From contig JBAYKX010000019.1 of assembly GCA_041664345.1 (NCBI GenBank), positions 30,455 through 94,454 on the forward strand: DNA of 64,000 nt, in the 5' to 3' direction. This document shows, piece by piece, positions 1-8,192 of the stretch. Origin of the DNA: GWE2-40-63 sp041664345 (GTDB lineage Bacteria > Bacteroidota > Bacteroidia > Bacteroidales > SZUA-534). The notes below the pieces were generated by a model. It had not been told where the DNA came from. It did no database searches and saw only the letters and a list, made by a program, of their open reading frames with translations. The translations under genes were made by a program, and so were the position numbers. Each line of letters begins with the position of its first letter. The stretch's first letter is position 1.

Positions 1-169
1 CCCTGGCATTGAAATTAATCTGGTCGTTTCCTTTCTTAAAACGATCCAGCTCTTCCAATACGATGATGGGAATAACAATGTCATTATCCTGGAAATGATA
101 AATACAGCTATAATCGTGAAGTAACACGTTGGTATCGAGCACAAATAGTTTTGCTGTTGACTTTTTCAT
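1..169 (-). CDS. PhoH-family protein, N-terminal PIN domain (partial)
   Basis: The window cuts this gene: only the first 56 codons are present, starting from the ATG at 169 and reading leftwards off the edge. The translation contains KLFVLDTNVLLHDY and IPIIVLEELDRFKKG. These are the first acidic residue (LDTNVLLHD) and the following strand/helix of a PIN ribonuclease domain, as found at the N terminus of PhoH2/YlaK-type proteins, where PIN is followed by a PhoH helicase-like ATPase. The ATPase half would lie outside the window, so the assignment to PhoH rather than a stand-alone PIN protein rests on the family-typical phrase VLEELDRFKKG and is an inference. It is divergent from folC. Confidence 0.7.
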   Translation of the reverse strand, partial: MKKSTAKLFVLDTNVLLHDYSCIYHFQDNDIVIPIIVLEELDRFKKGNDQINFNAR

Positions 170-196
170 ATAATTAGGTTTTATAAGTAAGCTATA

Positions 197-204
197 CAAA
201 ACTA
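197..204 (-). promoter_or_regulatory. Promoter -7 element TAGTTTTG for the PhoH-like gene
   Basis: On the minus strand this reads TAGTTTTG, matching the Bacteroidota -7 consensus TAnnTTTG. It lies 28 nt before the ATG at 169, leaving a leader of about 20 nt. No convincing -33 TTG was checked beyond inspection. Confidence 0.45.
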
Positions 205-294
205 AAGGTAGTAAAAAACACAAGCTCATATTGAATCTTACGATTATATTTTCATCAATTTTTAAATGCATCTATGAATAGATTTCCAATTTAT

Positions 295-302
295 TACATT
301 TG
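295..302 (+). promoter_or_regulatory. Promoter -7 element TACATTTG for folC
   Basis: TACATTTG matches the Bacteroidota -7 consensus TAnnTTTG. Transcription would begin near 308-309. That is on top of the first ATG (308) and about a dozen bases before the second (320), so it argues for 320 as the folC start. Confidence 0.5.
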
Positions 303-319
303 TTTAAATGTTTATTGTA

Positions 320-1615
320 ATGAACTATCAAGAGGCCTTGGATTTTTTATTTTCGCAACTTCCCATGTACCAACGTGATGGTAAAGTAGCTTATAAAGCT
401 AACTTAAACAATACGTTGGCTTTAGATGCTTATTTTAATGAACCTCATAAAAAATTTAAAACCATTCATGTAGCAGGTACGAATGGTAAAGGATCGGTTT
501 CACATATTTTAGCTTCGGTGTTGCAAGAGGCTGGTTTAAAAACTGGGCTTTACACCTCGCCCCACTTAATTGATTTTAGGGAGCGAATTAAGATTAACGG
601 ACAACTAATTCCAGAGCATGAAGTGGTTGAGTTTGTAAGCGCACATCAGCAAATTATTTTGGATTTAAAACCTTCCTTTTTTGAATTGACGGTGGCAATG
701 GCTTTTGATTATTTTGCCAGACAAAAGGTTGATGTGGCTGTAATTGAAGTAGGTATGGGTGGACGTCTTGATTCAACGAACATTATAACTCCATTAGTTT
801 CTATAATAACGAACATTGGGTTAGATCATACGCAGTTTTTAGGGGAAACCTTGCCCTTAATTGCTACTGAAAAAGCGGGTATTATTAAGCGTGGAATACC
901 AGTTATTATTGGGGAACAACACCCGGAAACAAGACCAGTTTTTGAAGCAATAGCTAAAGAAAATGAAGCACCCATTTGTTTTGCGGAAAAGCGGTTTACC
1001 CTTTTAAGGAGCAGTATCAAAGATGGCTTTCAACACGTTTCCGTTAAAAATGAACAAAGTGGAACCACTCTTGAAGCGGAACTTGATTTGTTAGGTATTT
1101 ATCAAAAGAAAAATATTTTAACAGTAATGGCTGCTATGCAGCTTATAATTCCATCTTTTGGAATTCCCAAAAGTGCCGTAGTATCGGGTCTTTCAAAGGT
1201 AATTATCAATACCGGACTTCAAGGTCGGTGGCAACAAGTAAGCGAAAAGCCCCGTGTAATTTGCGATACCGGTCATAATTTAGAAGGCATTACTTTGGTT
1301 TTGGAACAACTTAAAAAGGAATCTTTTGAAAAGCTTCATTTTATTTTTGGGATGGTAAATGATAAAGACCCGGAAAAAATATTGAGAATTTTACCAAAAA
1401 ATGACATTTATTATTTTACGCGTGCATCTATTCCCCGAGCTTTAAACGAACAGGAATTATTTGAAAAGGCTACTCAAAAGGGGTTATTCGGAGCCAGTTA
1501 TCACAACGTTCAGGATGCCTACCATGCAGCAATTGAAAAGGCTACTGCTAACGATTTAATATTTGTTGGAGGAAGTACTTTTGTAGTGGCTGATTTATTA
1601 AAACTTTTGTTGTGA
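320..1615 (+). CDS. folC: Bifunctional folylpolyglutamate / dihydrofolate synthase
   Basis: Mur-ligase family enzyme that adds glutamate to dihydropteroate and to tetrahydrofolates using ATP, in the cytoplasm (folate biosynthesis and retention). Visible motifs are the P-loop GTNGKGS (residues ~53-59), the TSPHL folate-binding segment soon after, the central EVGMGGRLDSTN and ITNIGLDHTQFLG, and the C-terminal CDTGHN followed by FGMVNDKD. The length (431 aa) is normal for FolC. I prefer the ATG at 320 (MNYQEALDFL, the usual family start) over 308 because a TACATTTG promoter ends only 5 nt before 308. The gene is monocistronic: the next gene is convergent and separated by a hairpin terminator. 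Confidence 0.93.
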   Translation: MNYQEALDFLFSQLPMYQRDGKVAYKANLNNTLALDAYFNEPHKKFKTIHVAGTNGKGSVSHILASVLQEAGLKTGLYTSPHLIDFRERIKINGQLIPEHEVVEFVSAHQQIILDLKPSFFELTVAMAFDYFARQKVDVAVIEVGMGGRLDSTNIITPLVSIITNIGLDHTQFLGETLPLIATEKAGIIKRGIPVIIGEQHPETRPVFEAIAKENEAPICFAEKRFTLLRSSIKDGFQHVSVKNEQSGTTLEAELDLLGIYQKKNILTVMAAMQLIIPSFGIPKSAVVSGLSKVIINTGLQGRWQQVSEKPRVICDTGHNLEGITLVLEQLKKESFEKLHFIFGMVNDKDPEKILRILPKNDIYYFTRASIPRALNEQELFEKATQKGLFGASYHNVQDAYHAAIEKATANDLIFVGGSTFVVADLLKLLL

Positions 1616-1626
1616 ACAGATAACCC

Positions 1627-1655
1627 AAAAAAAAAGGCCGCACCAAGGTGCAGCC
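1627..1655 (-). terminator. Rho-independent terminator
   Basis: Eight-base-pair stem GGCTGCAC/GTGCGGCC (one G-T pair) with a CTTG tetraloop on the minus strand, followed by nine T residues. It lies just past the stop of the minus-strand T9SS gene. The T tract is only on the minus-strand side, so it acts mainly on that gene. Confidence 0.8.
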
Positions 1656-1676
1656 TAATACTAAAACACTTTATAA

Positions 1677-2279
1677 TTACCTAACTACCGATAATTTTTT
1701 TGTTACCTGCTGATTCCCTTTTTGGATGGAAACCAAATACGTTCCTTTACTCAATTGGTTTAAATTTACTGTGTACTCAGGACTGTTCGATATAGAACGG
1801 AATACTTCCTTACCAATAATGTTGTAAATGGTTACAGTGGCATTTTCAGCATTTTCAATAGTTACCTTTTCAGATGCTGGATTTGGGTAAATTGAAACAG
1901 CTAATTCCGATTCAATAGACACACCGCTTTGGATGTGAACTGTTGCCACCCAATTTTGAGAAGTTACACCATCGGCAGCAGTAACCTTATAAGTAACCGA
2001 TCCGGCACTGAAATCCACAACCGTGCCACTAACTTGAGCTAAATCATTAATACTTGCTGTAGCGCCTTCAGAAAGTGAGAAGGATGGCGCTAGTTCAGCT
2101 AAATTGGTTCCTTGAGGAACTAAAACATCAATAACTCCATCGCCTATAGTTGAAGATACTTGATTAGGAACTTCATAGGTTATAAATGAAGTTAGTGTTG
2201 ATTCTGTTTTTGCATCATTTTGGGCAAAACCAGTCAAAGCCATCATAAAAATGGCAGCAATAGTAAAAGTAATTCTCAT
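1677..2279 (-). CDS. Secreted protein with T9SS type A sorting domain
   Basis: 200-residue exported protein of unknown role. It begins with a signal peptide (MRITFTIAAIFMMALTGFAQ). The middle (~30-115) is a small beta-sandwich-like stretch with SVTYKVTAADG...NWVATVHI, the pattern of DUF5018-type surface domains. The last ~75 residues are a T9SS sorting domain: IYPNPASEKVTI, then TVTIYNIIGKEV, then LSKGTYLVSIQKGNQQVTKKL. After crossing the outer membrane through the type IX system the C-terminal domain would be cleaved and the protein attached or released. There is no enzyme motif. It is the shortest of four T9SS cargo proteins in the window and stands alone, with its own terminator. Confidence 0.8.
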   Translation of the reverse strand: MRITFTIAAIFMMALTGFAQNDAKTESTLTSFITYEVPNQVSSTIGDGVIDVLVPQGTNLAELAPSFSLSEGATASINDLAQVSGTVVDFSAGSVTYKVTAADGVTSQNWVATVHIQSGVSIESELAVSIYPNPASEKVTIENAENATVTIYNIIGKEVFRSISNSPEYTVNLNQLSKGTYLVSIQKGNQQVTKKLSVVR

Positions 2280-2705
2280 AAATAAAATTTAAATAAATAA
2301 ATAAAATATATTGATTTGATTCCTTTTGATTTGTGAACAGTAGGAATCGTTGCAAAAATAGGCTTATATTCTTGTCCTAAAGAATAAAAACATATTTTCT
2401 TGATTATTTTTAATTTAATGAACAATAATAATATTTTTAAATAGCTAATAATGAGCTAATTAAATTTACATAATCGTTTGCAGTTATGCAATCAATTAAG
2501 GTTTGAATTAACTAACGGTTTTAAATATAATATTTGATATTCAGTTTGAATTTTTTGAGTCAACTTATTGAAAAATAGATAAAAATAGTTACTATTGATT
2601 GCTCAGGTTTTTATTAGAACTGAATCTAATTCGGATATTTATATCTGATTTAAACTAAATAGCATTCCCGTTGTTGATCATGTCATATTCTTTTATATTA
2701 ATATT
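2280..2705. other. Long AT-rich intergenic gap, no gene seen
   Basis: 426 bases between divergent genes. I find no open frame with coding character, no strong hairpin and no clear TAnnTTTG element. It presumably holds promoters for both flanking genes. Confidence 0.6.
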
Positions 2706-3821
2706 ATGAGTTGTACCAACTGTTCTGCAAAAGAACTTCTAAATAAATCAAATTCAGTAACAGAGCTATCAGGCGATGCCTGTGGAAAGCTCGACAGCTA
2801 TGATTGGCTGAGCGATTTACCGGGAAGCCCTGGTGATGATTTAGTGGTAGAAGTGCGTTTTAAAAATACCCGTAAAGAGTTTTTTCTGAATAAAAACCAT
2901 TTTCAGCTCAAACGGGGTGATTATATTGCGGTCTCATCAACACAAGGACACGATGTGGGCCAAGTTACCCTGACCGGTAAAATGGCATTGCTTCAGATGA
3001 ACCGGAAAAACCCAAAGGCAGCTCCTGAAAAAGTAATTTACCGTAAGGCAACAGTAGCTGATATTGAAAACTGGAATAAATTTAAGCTGCGTGAAAAGCC
3101 CGTTATGATTCAAGCCCGGCAATTGGTTGAAAAAATGGGGCTCGATATGAAAATCAGCGATGTAGAGTTTCAGGCTGATGGCACCAAAGCTACATTTTAT
3201 TACATTGCCAATGGAAGGGTTGATTTCAGGGAGTTGATTAAGCAATACGCCAAGGAGTTTAATATAAAAATTGATATGCGCCAAATTGGAGCCCGTCAGG
3301 AAGCTGCCATGGTAGGAGGAATTGGATCGTGTGGTAATGAATTGTGTTGTTCCTCATGGCGTTCAAATCTAGAATCAGTTTCGTCAAATGCGGCTAAAAT
3401 TCAGGAACTTCCGCAAAATATTCAAAAGCTTACCGGACAGTGTGGAAAGCTAAAATGCTGCCTGATGTATGAATTGGATTCTTACATTGAAGCTCAAAAA
3501 GATTTTCCCGACATATTATTGGAACTGGAAACCGAAATGGGCATTGCTTACCCAAAGAAAAAGGAAGTTCTTAAAAAGGTTATCTGGTATGGCATGTCGG
3601 CAACAAGCAATACTAAAATATTTCCTCTTACGCTAGATAAGGTAAAAGAGGTAATCATGCTAAATAAAAAAGGAATTAAACCAGCGGTCTTATCAGAAGA
3701 ACAAGGAATCTCGGAAGTAGAACCTCAATATGTGTCGTTTGAAAATGATTTGAATATGATGGAACTGTCCAAACAAAAGAGTAAAAAGAAATGGAATAAA
3801 CCCGTGCGCCCTGTTAATTGA
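2706..3821 (+). CDS. PSP1-domain protein (RicT/YaaT-like)
   Basis: 371-residue cytoplasmic protein of the PSP1 family. The PSP1 core is at roughly 150-250 (FYYIANGRVDFRELIKQYAK, then MRQIGARQEAAMVGGIGSCG). It carries the cysteine set CGNELCCSSW and GQCGKLKCCLMYE. In Bacillus the homologue RicT works with RicA and RicF in a complex binding Fe-S clusters that affects RNase Y-dependent RNA processing; the cysteines here match that pattern. The N terminus adds CTNCSAK, and the C terminus is a lysine-rich tail. In many Bacteroidota this gene neighbours gliding gene gldH or DNA polymerase subunits, but here it stands alone upstream of an insertion sequence. The specific role in this phylum is not established. 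Confidence 0.82.
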   Translation: MSCTNCSAKELLNKSNSVTELSGDACGKLDSYDWLSDLPGSPGDDLVVEVRFKNTRKEFFLNKNHFQLKRGDYIAVSSTQGHDVGQVTLTGKMALLQMNRKNPKAAPEKVIYRKATVADIENWNKFKLREKPVMIQARQLVEKMGLDMKISDVEFQADGTKATFYYIANGRVDFRELIKQYAKEFNIKIDMRQIGARQEAAMVGGIGSCGNELCCSSWRSNLESVSSNAAKIQELPQNIQKLTGQCGKLKCCLMYELDSYIEAQKDFPDILLELETEMGIAYPKKKEVLKKVIWYGMSATSNTKIFPLTLDKVKEVIMLNKKGIKPAVLSEEQGISEVEPQYVSFENDLNMMELSKQKSKKKWNKPVRPVN

Positions 3822-3832
3822 AAAATGAGACT

Positions 3833-3848
3833 ATCCAATAAGTTGGAT
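3833..3848 (+). terminator. Weak hairpin after the PSP1 gene
   Basis: Six-base-pair stem ATCCAA/TTGGAT with a TAAG loop, 12 nt past the PSP1 stop, followed by TTATTAAT rather than a proper T tract. A possible but weak terminator. Confidence 0.3.
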
Positions 3849-3905
3849 TTATTAATAACAAAGTCATTGGATGAATTTCTAATTAGTTGATTTATTATAT
3901 TTTAT

Positions 3906-3923
3906 CACTACTGTCTCGTTAAA
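3906..3923. repeat. Left terminal inverted repeat of the IS
   Basis: 18 bp, one mismatch to the right repeat. The transposase stop codon (3919-3921 on the minus strand) lies inside it. Confidence 0.88.
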
Positions 3924-5088
3924 TGAGGCTGAGTGACAATTGTTTATGATTTGGTTCTTTGACATATTTGTAATCATTATTTGCAAGTAATTCTTTTACA
4001 GGTGTTTTGTCCAGTAACGAGATACCTAAAATTTGTAAGATTTCGTAAATAGACCGGTTAATTTTTAATTCTTTACTTATTATTGCTACCAAGCAATAGG
4101 TGATAATTGCGCAGTAGAGTTGGGTTTTGACTGCATTGGGAGTATGTCCCCAAAAGCTTTTGACTTTCAAATGCTGTTTGATCCATTTGAAAAACAGTTC
4201 AACTTGCCACCTGTTTTTATAAAGGATGGCTATTTCTAAAGCTGACAGTTCGAGGTTATTGGTCAGGAATACAAACTCAACTCCTGTTTCACTATCGTAA
4301 TACTTGATCCGACGCAGTTTTTCGGGATAGCGGTTGAACGACTTCTGATTCGCAAATGTGCCTGTTTGGTCGCATTTTACACCGGTCGATTTATCAACCG
4401 GATGGGAGTACATCCTATTAAATTTAAGATTATCCTTTGCCCTGAGGACAAAATAAGCTTCAAGATTTTGGATTCGATAGAGCCGTTCAAAGTCATTATA
4501 CCCGCGATCAAACACATAGTAGCTGCCCTTTTCATAAGGGATATTGTCCATTGCATTGACATCGTTGACCGAAGCCTCGGTAATGTAAATAAAACTTGGA
4601 ATCTGGGTCTTAACATCGTAAAGGGTGTGCATTTTCACGCCCCCTTTCGTTTTGCGGAACTCAGCCCACCAGAAAACGCTCAGACAAAGATCGATCGTTG
4701 TGGAATCGAAAGCATAAACATTACCGTCTACCTTTACCTCAAAATCACTACAGGCGCAAACCTTGCGGGCATGGTCAATCAAATGGTATGCAAATTCCTC
4801 ATACAGCTTGCAATTCCTTCGGATATTTGCCCTTGCAAGTGTTGCCAGCTTTACACTTGAACCAAGCCCTAAATGATATGACTTGTTTTTATGTGCATCA
4901 AGGGCAACAATCAAGTCGCGAAGGCTGTCCCTGTTAGTAAGTTGGCCAAAAACCATACAAAGCATCTGGTTCCAGCAGGAGAAAGTCCTGATGTGCTTGT
5001 TACCATTATATTTTATTACTAGGCGGTCAAACACCCTACATGGAAGGAACTCGGTGATCTGTGCAAATACATATTTCCCTTGGTTCAT
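3919..5088 (-). CDS. IS4-family transposase (DUF4372 type)
   Basis: 389-residue DDE transposase. The N-terminal ~75 residues (GKYVFAQITEFLP, then CWNQMLCMVFGQLTNRDSLRD) are the DUF4372 DNA-binding segment that precedes the catalytic domain in this IS4 subgroup. Catalytic signatures are the first Asp in VYAFDSTTIDLCLS, the second Asp in YYVFDRGYNDFERLY, and a Y-x2-RW-x-VE-x6-K stretch (YKNRWQVELFFKWIKQHLKVK) holding the final Glu. The protein is full length with no frameshift. Translation ends inside the left terminal repeat. Long open frames on the opposite strand are shadows of this gene. Confidence 0.93.
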   Translation of the reverse strand: MNQGKYVFAQITEFLPCRVFDRLVIKYNGNKHIRTFSCWNQMLCMVFGQLTNRDSLRDLIVALDAHKNKSYHLGLGSSVKLATLARANIRRNCKLYEEFAYHLIDHARKVCACSDFEVKVDGNVYAFDSTTIDLCLSVFWWAEFRKTKGGVKMHTLYDVKTQIPSFIYITEASVNDVNAMDNIPYEKGSYYVFDRGYNDFERLYRIQNLEAYFVLRAKDNLKFNRMYSHPVDKSTGVKCDQTGTFANQKSFNRYPEKLRRIKYYDSETGVEFVFLTNNLELSALEIAILYKNRWQVELFFKWIKQHLKVKSFWGHTPNAVKTQLYCAIITYCLVAIISKELKINRSIYEILQILGISLLDKTPVKELLANNDYKYVKEPNHKQLSLSLI

Positions 5089-5188
5089 CTTTTTAAAATT
5101 TTAACCAAAAGAAGTAATTGAAATCGTCACGCTATGAAAAGCACTGCAAATAAATGATTATCAAATCTTTCAAAGAACGTTTCAATAT

Positions 5189-5206
5189 TTTAACGAGACA
5201 CTAGTG
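5189..5206. repeat. Right terminal inverted repeat of the IS
   Basis: Reverse complement of the left repeat with a single difference at the sixth base from the outer end (G for C). Confidence 0.88.
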
Positions 5207-5274
5207 ATATTTTATAATTACTCTTTTTGTTAAAAGTTTTCATCCGATGACTTTTTAGACACCTTCTTTCATTT

Positions 5275-5481
5275 TTACTTTTTGGGAGGGCAAGTGCTTG
5301 TTCCAAATAGGGCATAAATAGGGCAAATACTTACCAAGCTGGTTATAACAAATATCAATGCTACAATCATTAAAATAATTCCTAAAACTCCAGTAACCAT
5401 TCCTTGGAAGTATGCAATTACCATAAGTAAAGCAACCAATAGCCTTACAATTCTATCAACTCCACCTATATTTTTTTTCAT
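5275..5481 (-). CDS. DUF2892 / YgaP-type inner-membrane protein
   Basis: 68-residue membrane protein. The core (NIGGVDRIVRLLVALLM, then GVLGIILMIVALIFV) forms two transmembrane helices, and the C terminus SICPIYALFGTSTCPPKK carries the CPxYxxFG...C motif of the DUF2892 family. Related domains are fused to rhodanese in YgaP, hinting at sulfur transfer, but the function of solo copies is unknown. I take the ATG at 5481 (MKKNIGG) because the domain begins there and the upstream in-frame extension has no homology character. It lies just right of the IS insertion, which may have separated it from its terminator. Confidence 0.78.
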   Translation of the reverse strand: MKKNIGGVDRIVRLLVALLMVIAYFQGMVTGVLGIILMIVALIFVITSLVSICPIYALFGTSTCPPKK

Positions 5482-5681
5482 AGCTGTTTGTTTAAATTTT
5501 TGTATATAACAATTGAACATAAATTATGTTTTGTGGTTGAAAAAAAGATTCATTATCGGAGTTGATATTTTAGCTTATAGTTTAAACAATTCTGAACAAC
5601 TTCATGGAATGTGTGTTCTTTTAAGAATTTCCCAGACGATTTAATTTATGTAAAAATGGGAAACTTTAAAAATCAAGAATC

Positions 5682-6032
5682 ATGGAATCGATTAGCCGAA
5701 AAGACTTTTTCCGAAAAATGGGTTTAGTAGCTGGAACTGCTATAGTAATGCCTCTTAATAGCGTTTTTGCCAGTTTTAATAACGATGTTGAATTATCTGA
5801 CGAAAAGAAGCAATTCTTATCCGAATATCAGCAATGGTTGTTGGATTTTCATCAGTTTGTGGAAAAAAGGAACCGAAATCCTTTGGATATTGAAAACAAT
5901 AAACATTTGATGGAACTTTCAGCTCAAGCTGATAAGCGTAAACCAACTTTGGAAAAAAACATGAAAGATTCCCGGTTTGCTGACTATTTTAACAAAATAA
6001 CCAATGAAATTACTGAATCCATTGAGGGTTAA
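5682..6032 (+). CDS. Hypothetical exported protein with Tat-like leader
   Basis: 116 residues with no recognised domain. The N terminus reads SRKDFFRKMGLVAG followed by a hydrophobic stretch ending near NSVFA. This is laid out like a twin-arginine signal (S-R-x-x-F-x-K) except that the second arginine is lysine (RK), which some Tat substrates tolerate but which usually weakens recognition. The mature part is short, charged and helical (SDEKKQFLSEYQQWLLDFHQF...). No cofactor motif is visible. It stands alone between convergent and divergent neighbours. Ordinary Sec export is the alternative. Confidence 0.6.
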   Translation: MESISRKDFFRKMGLVAGTAIVMPLNSVFASFNNDVELSDEKKQFLSEYQQWLLDFHQFVEKRNRNPLDIENNKHLMELSAQADKRKPTLEKNMKDSRFADYFNKITNEITESIEG

Positions 6033-6061
6033 CTCTTTTTGAATGGCAAATATGTTCCTAA

Positions 6062-6826
6062 TTAGAATTCTATACAACCTCTAAAAGCAAAGGTGTTGCT
6101 GGTTTTATTGAACCCTTCAAAGTTAAATGTTTTATTATCCAGCGAACTTCGGGTAATTTGAATGGTTTCCGATGGCATGGTTTCTTTTAAGAAATTTATG
6201 GATAACTTTTTAGGATAATTGTTTTCATTGAATTCAATGGAAAAGGTATCCATCATCCAGTCGATATAGCGGGTTGAGGTTACATGTTTGTTTAAGTCGA
6301 TATCAAAATAACCTGTTTTAACTTCAAATGTTTTGCCTTCTTTTACTGGCAAAAGCTTTTCAGGAGTTTGGTTCAGTCCATGTTTTTCCCTTAATTGATT
6401 GAATAAAGCAGCATGAATTCCTTCAATGGTTTTGGGTCTTTTGGTATCCACATCAATGGCTAGCCAACCTGAAGTGGCTTTGGCAATTATCTGATTTTCT
6501 TGGTCGCGGACCACATAATCTCTCAAATACAATATTTTATCCAAATCTTTGGGCCAGGTTTCTACCTCACCGGTTTGATACCAGTTAAGTGGCTTGTAAA
6601 TTTCTACTGTTAAGCGGCTTAGTACCCAAAATAGTTTTCGGTTGCGTAATTCTTCAAAACTAAATCCCAAACTATCGGCAGAACTAATGGCACCCTGAAT
6701 CAAAAAATTGATTAACGAACCCAGCCTTAATCGGGCTTGCATGTCAGTATCGGCGGATGTAACTTTATATGGAAGAAAGAAGGTCAATTCTTTTCCTGCA
6801 AATGGATTAGTGTGGTTTAGATTCAT
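6062..6826 (-). CDS. Acyl-[acyl-carrier-protein] thioesterase
   Basis: 254-residue double hot-dog enzyme of the FatA/FatB-like acyl-ACP thioesterase family, which releases fatty acids from ACP. The first hot dog covers ~12-140 (KVTSADTDMQARLRLGSLIN, then WVLSRLTVEIYKP) and the second ~160-254, with YFDIDLNKHVTSTRYIDWMMD. There D, N and H fall where the catalytic network sits in this family. Length matches bacterial members. It lies 24 nt downstream of the M64 peptidase on the same strand, so it is probably the last gene of the aminopeptidase P - M64 - thioesterase transcript, though no functional link is obvious. Confidence 0.88.
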   Translation of the reverse strand: MNLNHTNPFAGKELTFFLPYKVTSADTDMQARLRLGSLINFLIQGAISSADSLGFSFEELRNRKLFWVLSRLTVEIYKPLNWYQTGEVETWPKDLDKILYLRDYVVRDQENQIIAKATSGWLAIDVDTKRPKTIEGIHAALFNQLREKHGLNQTPEKLLPVKEGKTFEVKTGYFDIDLNKHVTSTRYIDWMMDTFSIEFNENNYPKKLSINFLKETMPSETIQITRSSLDNKTFNFEGFNKTSNTFAFRGCIEF

Positions 6827-6850
6827 TTGGGGTAGGAGTAAATTCTAACA

Positions 6851-8155
6851 TTAGTTTATGTAATTTTTGATGGTTTGTAAGATACTTTTTTTACAAACAG
6901 GGCAAAAATTGTTTGGTGCATTTGATTTCATGCGGCAATCTTGAAACGGGCTATAAATTCCTTTCGATGAATAGCCACCACCCTCATAAACACCAATTGA
7001 ATCTTTCAATTCTTTATTTCTCTCAGTAGGCACATTTACTCCTTGCGGAACCATATCTTTCCATTTGGTTTCAAAAGCTACCAACGTAGTAATATTCGGT
7101 TCCCATGGCTCAGTTTTCAGATTATAAAAACCATTGTATGCCACGCTTGATCTGTAATATTCGTCGGCTAAACCGGCAAAGCCATGGCCAAATTCATGTA
7201 AGGCAACTTTTAACGATAACTCATGATCAACCGTGGAACCTGAATAATAGTTATAAAATCCACCACCACCATATTCTGCTGAATTGATTAAAACAAATAA
7301 TTGATCGTAAGGAACTACTGCAGCATTATCGTGTAACGATTTAATATCTCTGGTGGTTAGGTAGCGGGGAGTATCAAACGTATAAAACATGGAGTTGAGC
7401 ACGGTATTTTTGTATAAATGCTTACCTGGGATATCGGTTCCCGATTCAGTAGAAATGCTTTCCACTGCATAAACGTTAAATTCATTTCGGTATTCATCAA
7501 AGGGTGGAATAGAGCTAATGTAGTCCCAAACCCGCTTTACATCTTTTCTGAATTTTTTCATCTCCTCTTTTGTATAACCTTCGGCAACAAAAGCAATATC
7601 AATTTTATGATTGCAGGCATCGCCTCCTTGTATGACGGTAAACTTTGTTGGCAGCGGTTTTTCATTGACTATGAAGTAATTAGTTGGATTGATGAACAAC
7701 TCCTGAATTGGATGGAATTGTCCGTCGGAAAAAGCTCTTTTTTCTAATACATATCGAACCGTATTTTTTGGAAAAGGCATCAAATTAACGTGATAGTAAC
7801 TTTGCTTGGTTGATTTTGCCTCAGCAGTAGTTTGCCATTCATTGAACAGGGAGCAAAAACCTTGTTTATAAAGTAATAAATTTGAAACGGAATCGTATAT
7901 TAAAAACCGATACGAACCCATATCTACACTGGTATGTGTAGCCAATTTTTGTGATCCAGCCCAGATGGATTGCTTTTTCAATTCCTTTAAGATAAACTCC
8001 TCTGAGGTGTCGTTTCCATTTAAATTAAAATCGATGCGTAAGGTTTGGTTTTCAAAATAGTTATTAAAATCTTCATTCAGGTCATTTGAATGTTTAAATG
8101 AGCTAATACCAAGAACCATTGTAAACAGCATTGCTGTAATTAAGATTTTTTTCAT
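6851..8155 (-). CDS. Secreted M64-family metallopeptidase
   Basis: Zinc peptidase of family M64 (IgA-peptidase type). It has a signal peptide (MKKILITAMLFTMVLG...), an M64 N-terminal beta domain (~30-160), then the catalytic domain from IDIAFVAEGYTKEEM. The zinc site is HEFGHGFAGLADEYY: HExxH with a downstream Asp as third ligand, as in M64. The C-terminal end has a CRM...CPVCKK cysteine group, possibly structural disulfides or metal. Family members in gut Bacteroides act on host or environmental glycoproteins; here the substrate is unknown. An ATG also exists at 8164; I chose 8155 because MKK is the natural head of the signal peptide. Confidence 0.87.
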   Translation of the reverse strand: MKKILITAMLFTMVLGISSFKHSNDLNEDFNNYFENQTLRIDFNLNGNDTSEEFILKELKKQSIWAGSQKLATHTSVDMGSYRFLIYDSVSNLLLYKQGFCSLFNEWQTTAEAKSTKQSYYHVNLMPFPKNTVRYVLEKRAFSDGQFHPIQELFINPTNYFIVNEKPLPTKFTVIQGGDACNHKIDIAFVAEGYTKEEMKKFRKDVKRVWDYISSIPPFDEYRNEFNVYAVESISTESGTDIPGKHLYKNTVLNSMFYTFDTPRYLTTRDIKSLHDNAAVVPYDQLFVLINSAEYGGGGFYNYYSGSTVDHELSLKVALHEFGHGFAGLADEYYRSSVAYNGFYNLKTEPWEPNITTLVAFETKWKDMVPQGVNVPTERNKELKDSIGVYEGGGYSSKGIYSPFQDCRMKSNAPNNFCPVCKKSILQTIKNYIN

Positions 8156-8192
8156 AGAATTCATAAAAAGGGTACTAAACTAAAATATATTT

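Larger units (their letters stand above)
3906..5206 (-). mobile_element. Complete IS4-type insertion sequence, 1301 bp
   Basis: Bounded by imperfect 18-bp terminal inverted repeats (17/18 identical; CACTACTGTCTCGTTAAA on the left, CACTAG... on the right) and by a 9-bp direct repeat ATATTTTAT at 3897-3905 and 5207-5215, the target duplication. It encodes one intact transposase. The perfect duplication and uninterrupted gene indicate a recent and probably still mobile copy. It sits in the space after the PSP1 gene, so no coding sequence was broken. Confidence 0.92.

Noticed and set aside
4366..4937. Plus-strand open frames within the insertion sequence
   Set aside because: Shadows of the transposase, which has all catalytic motifs on the minus strand.
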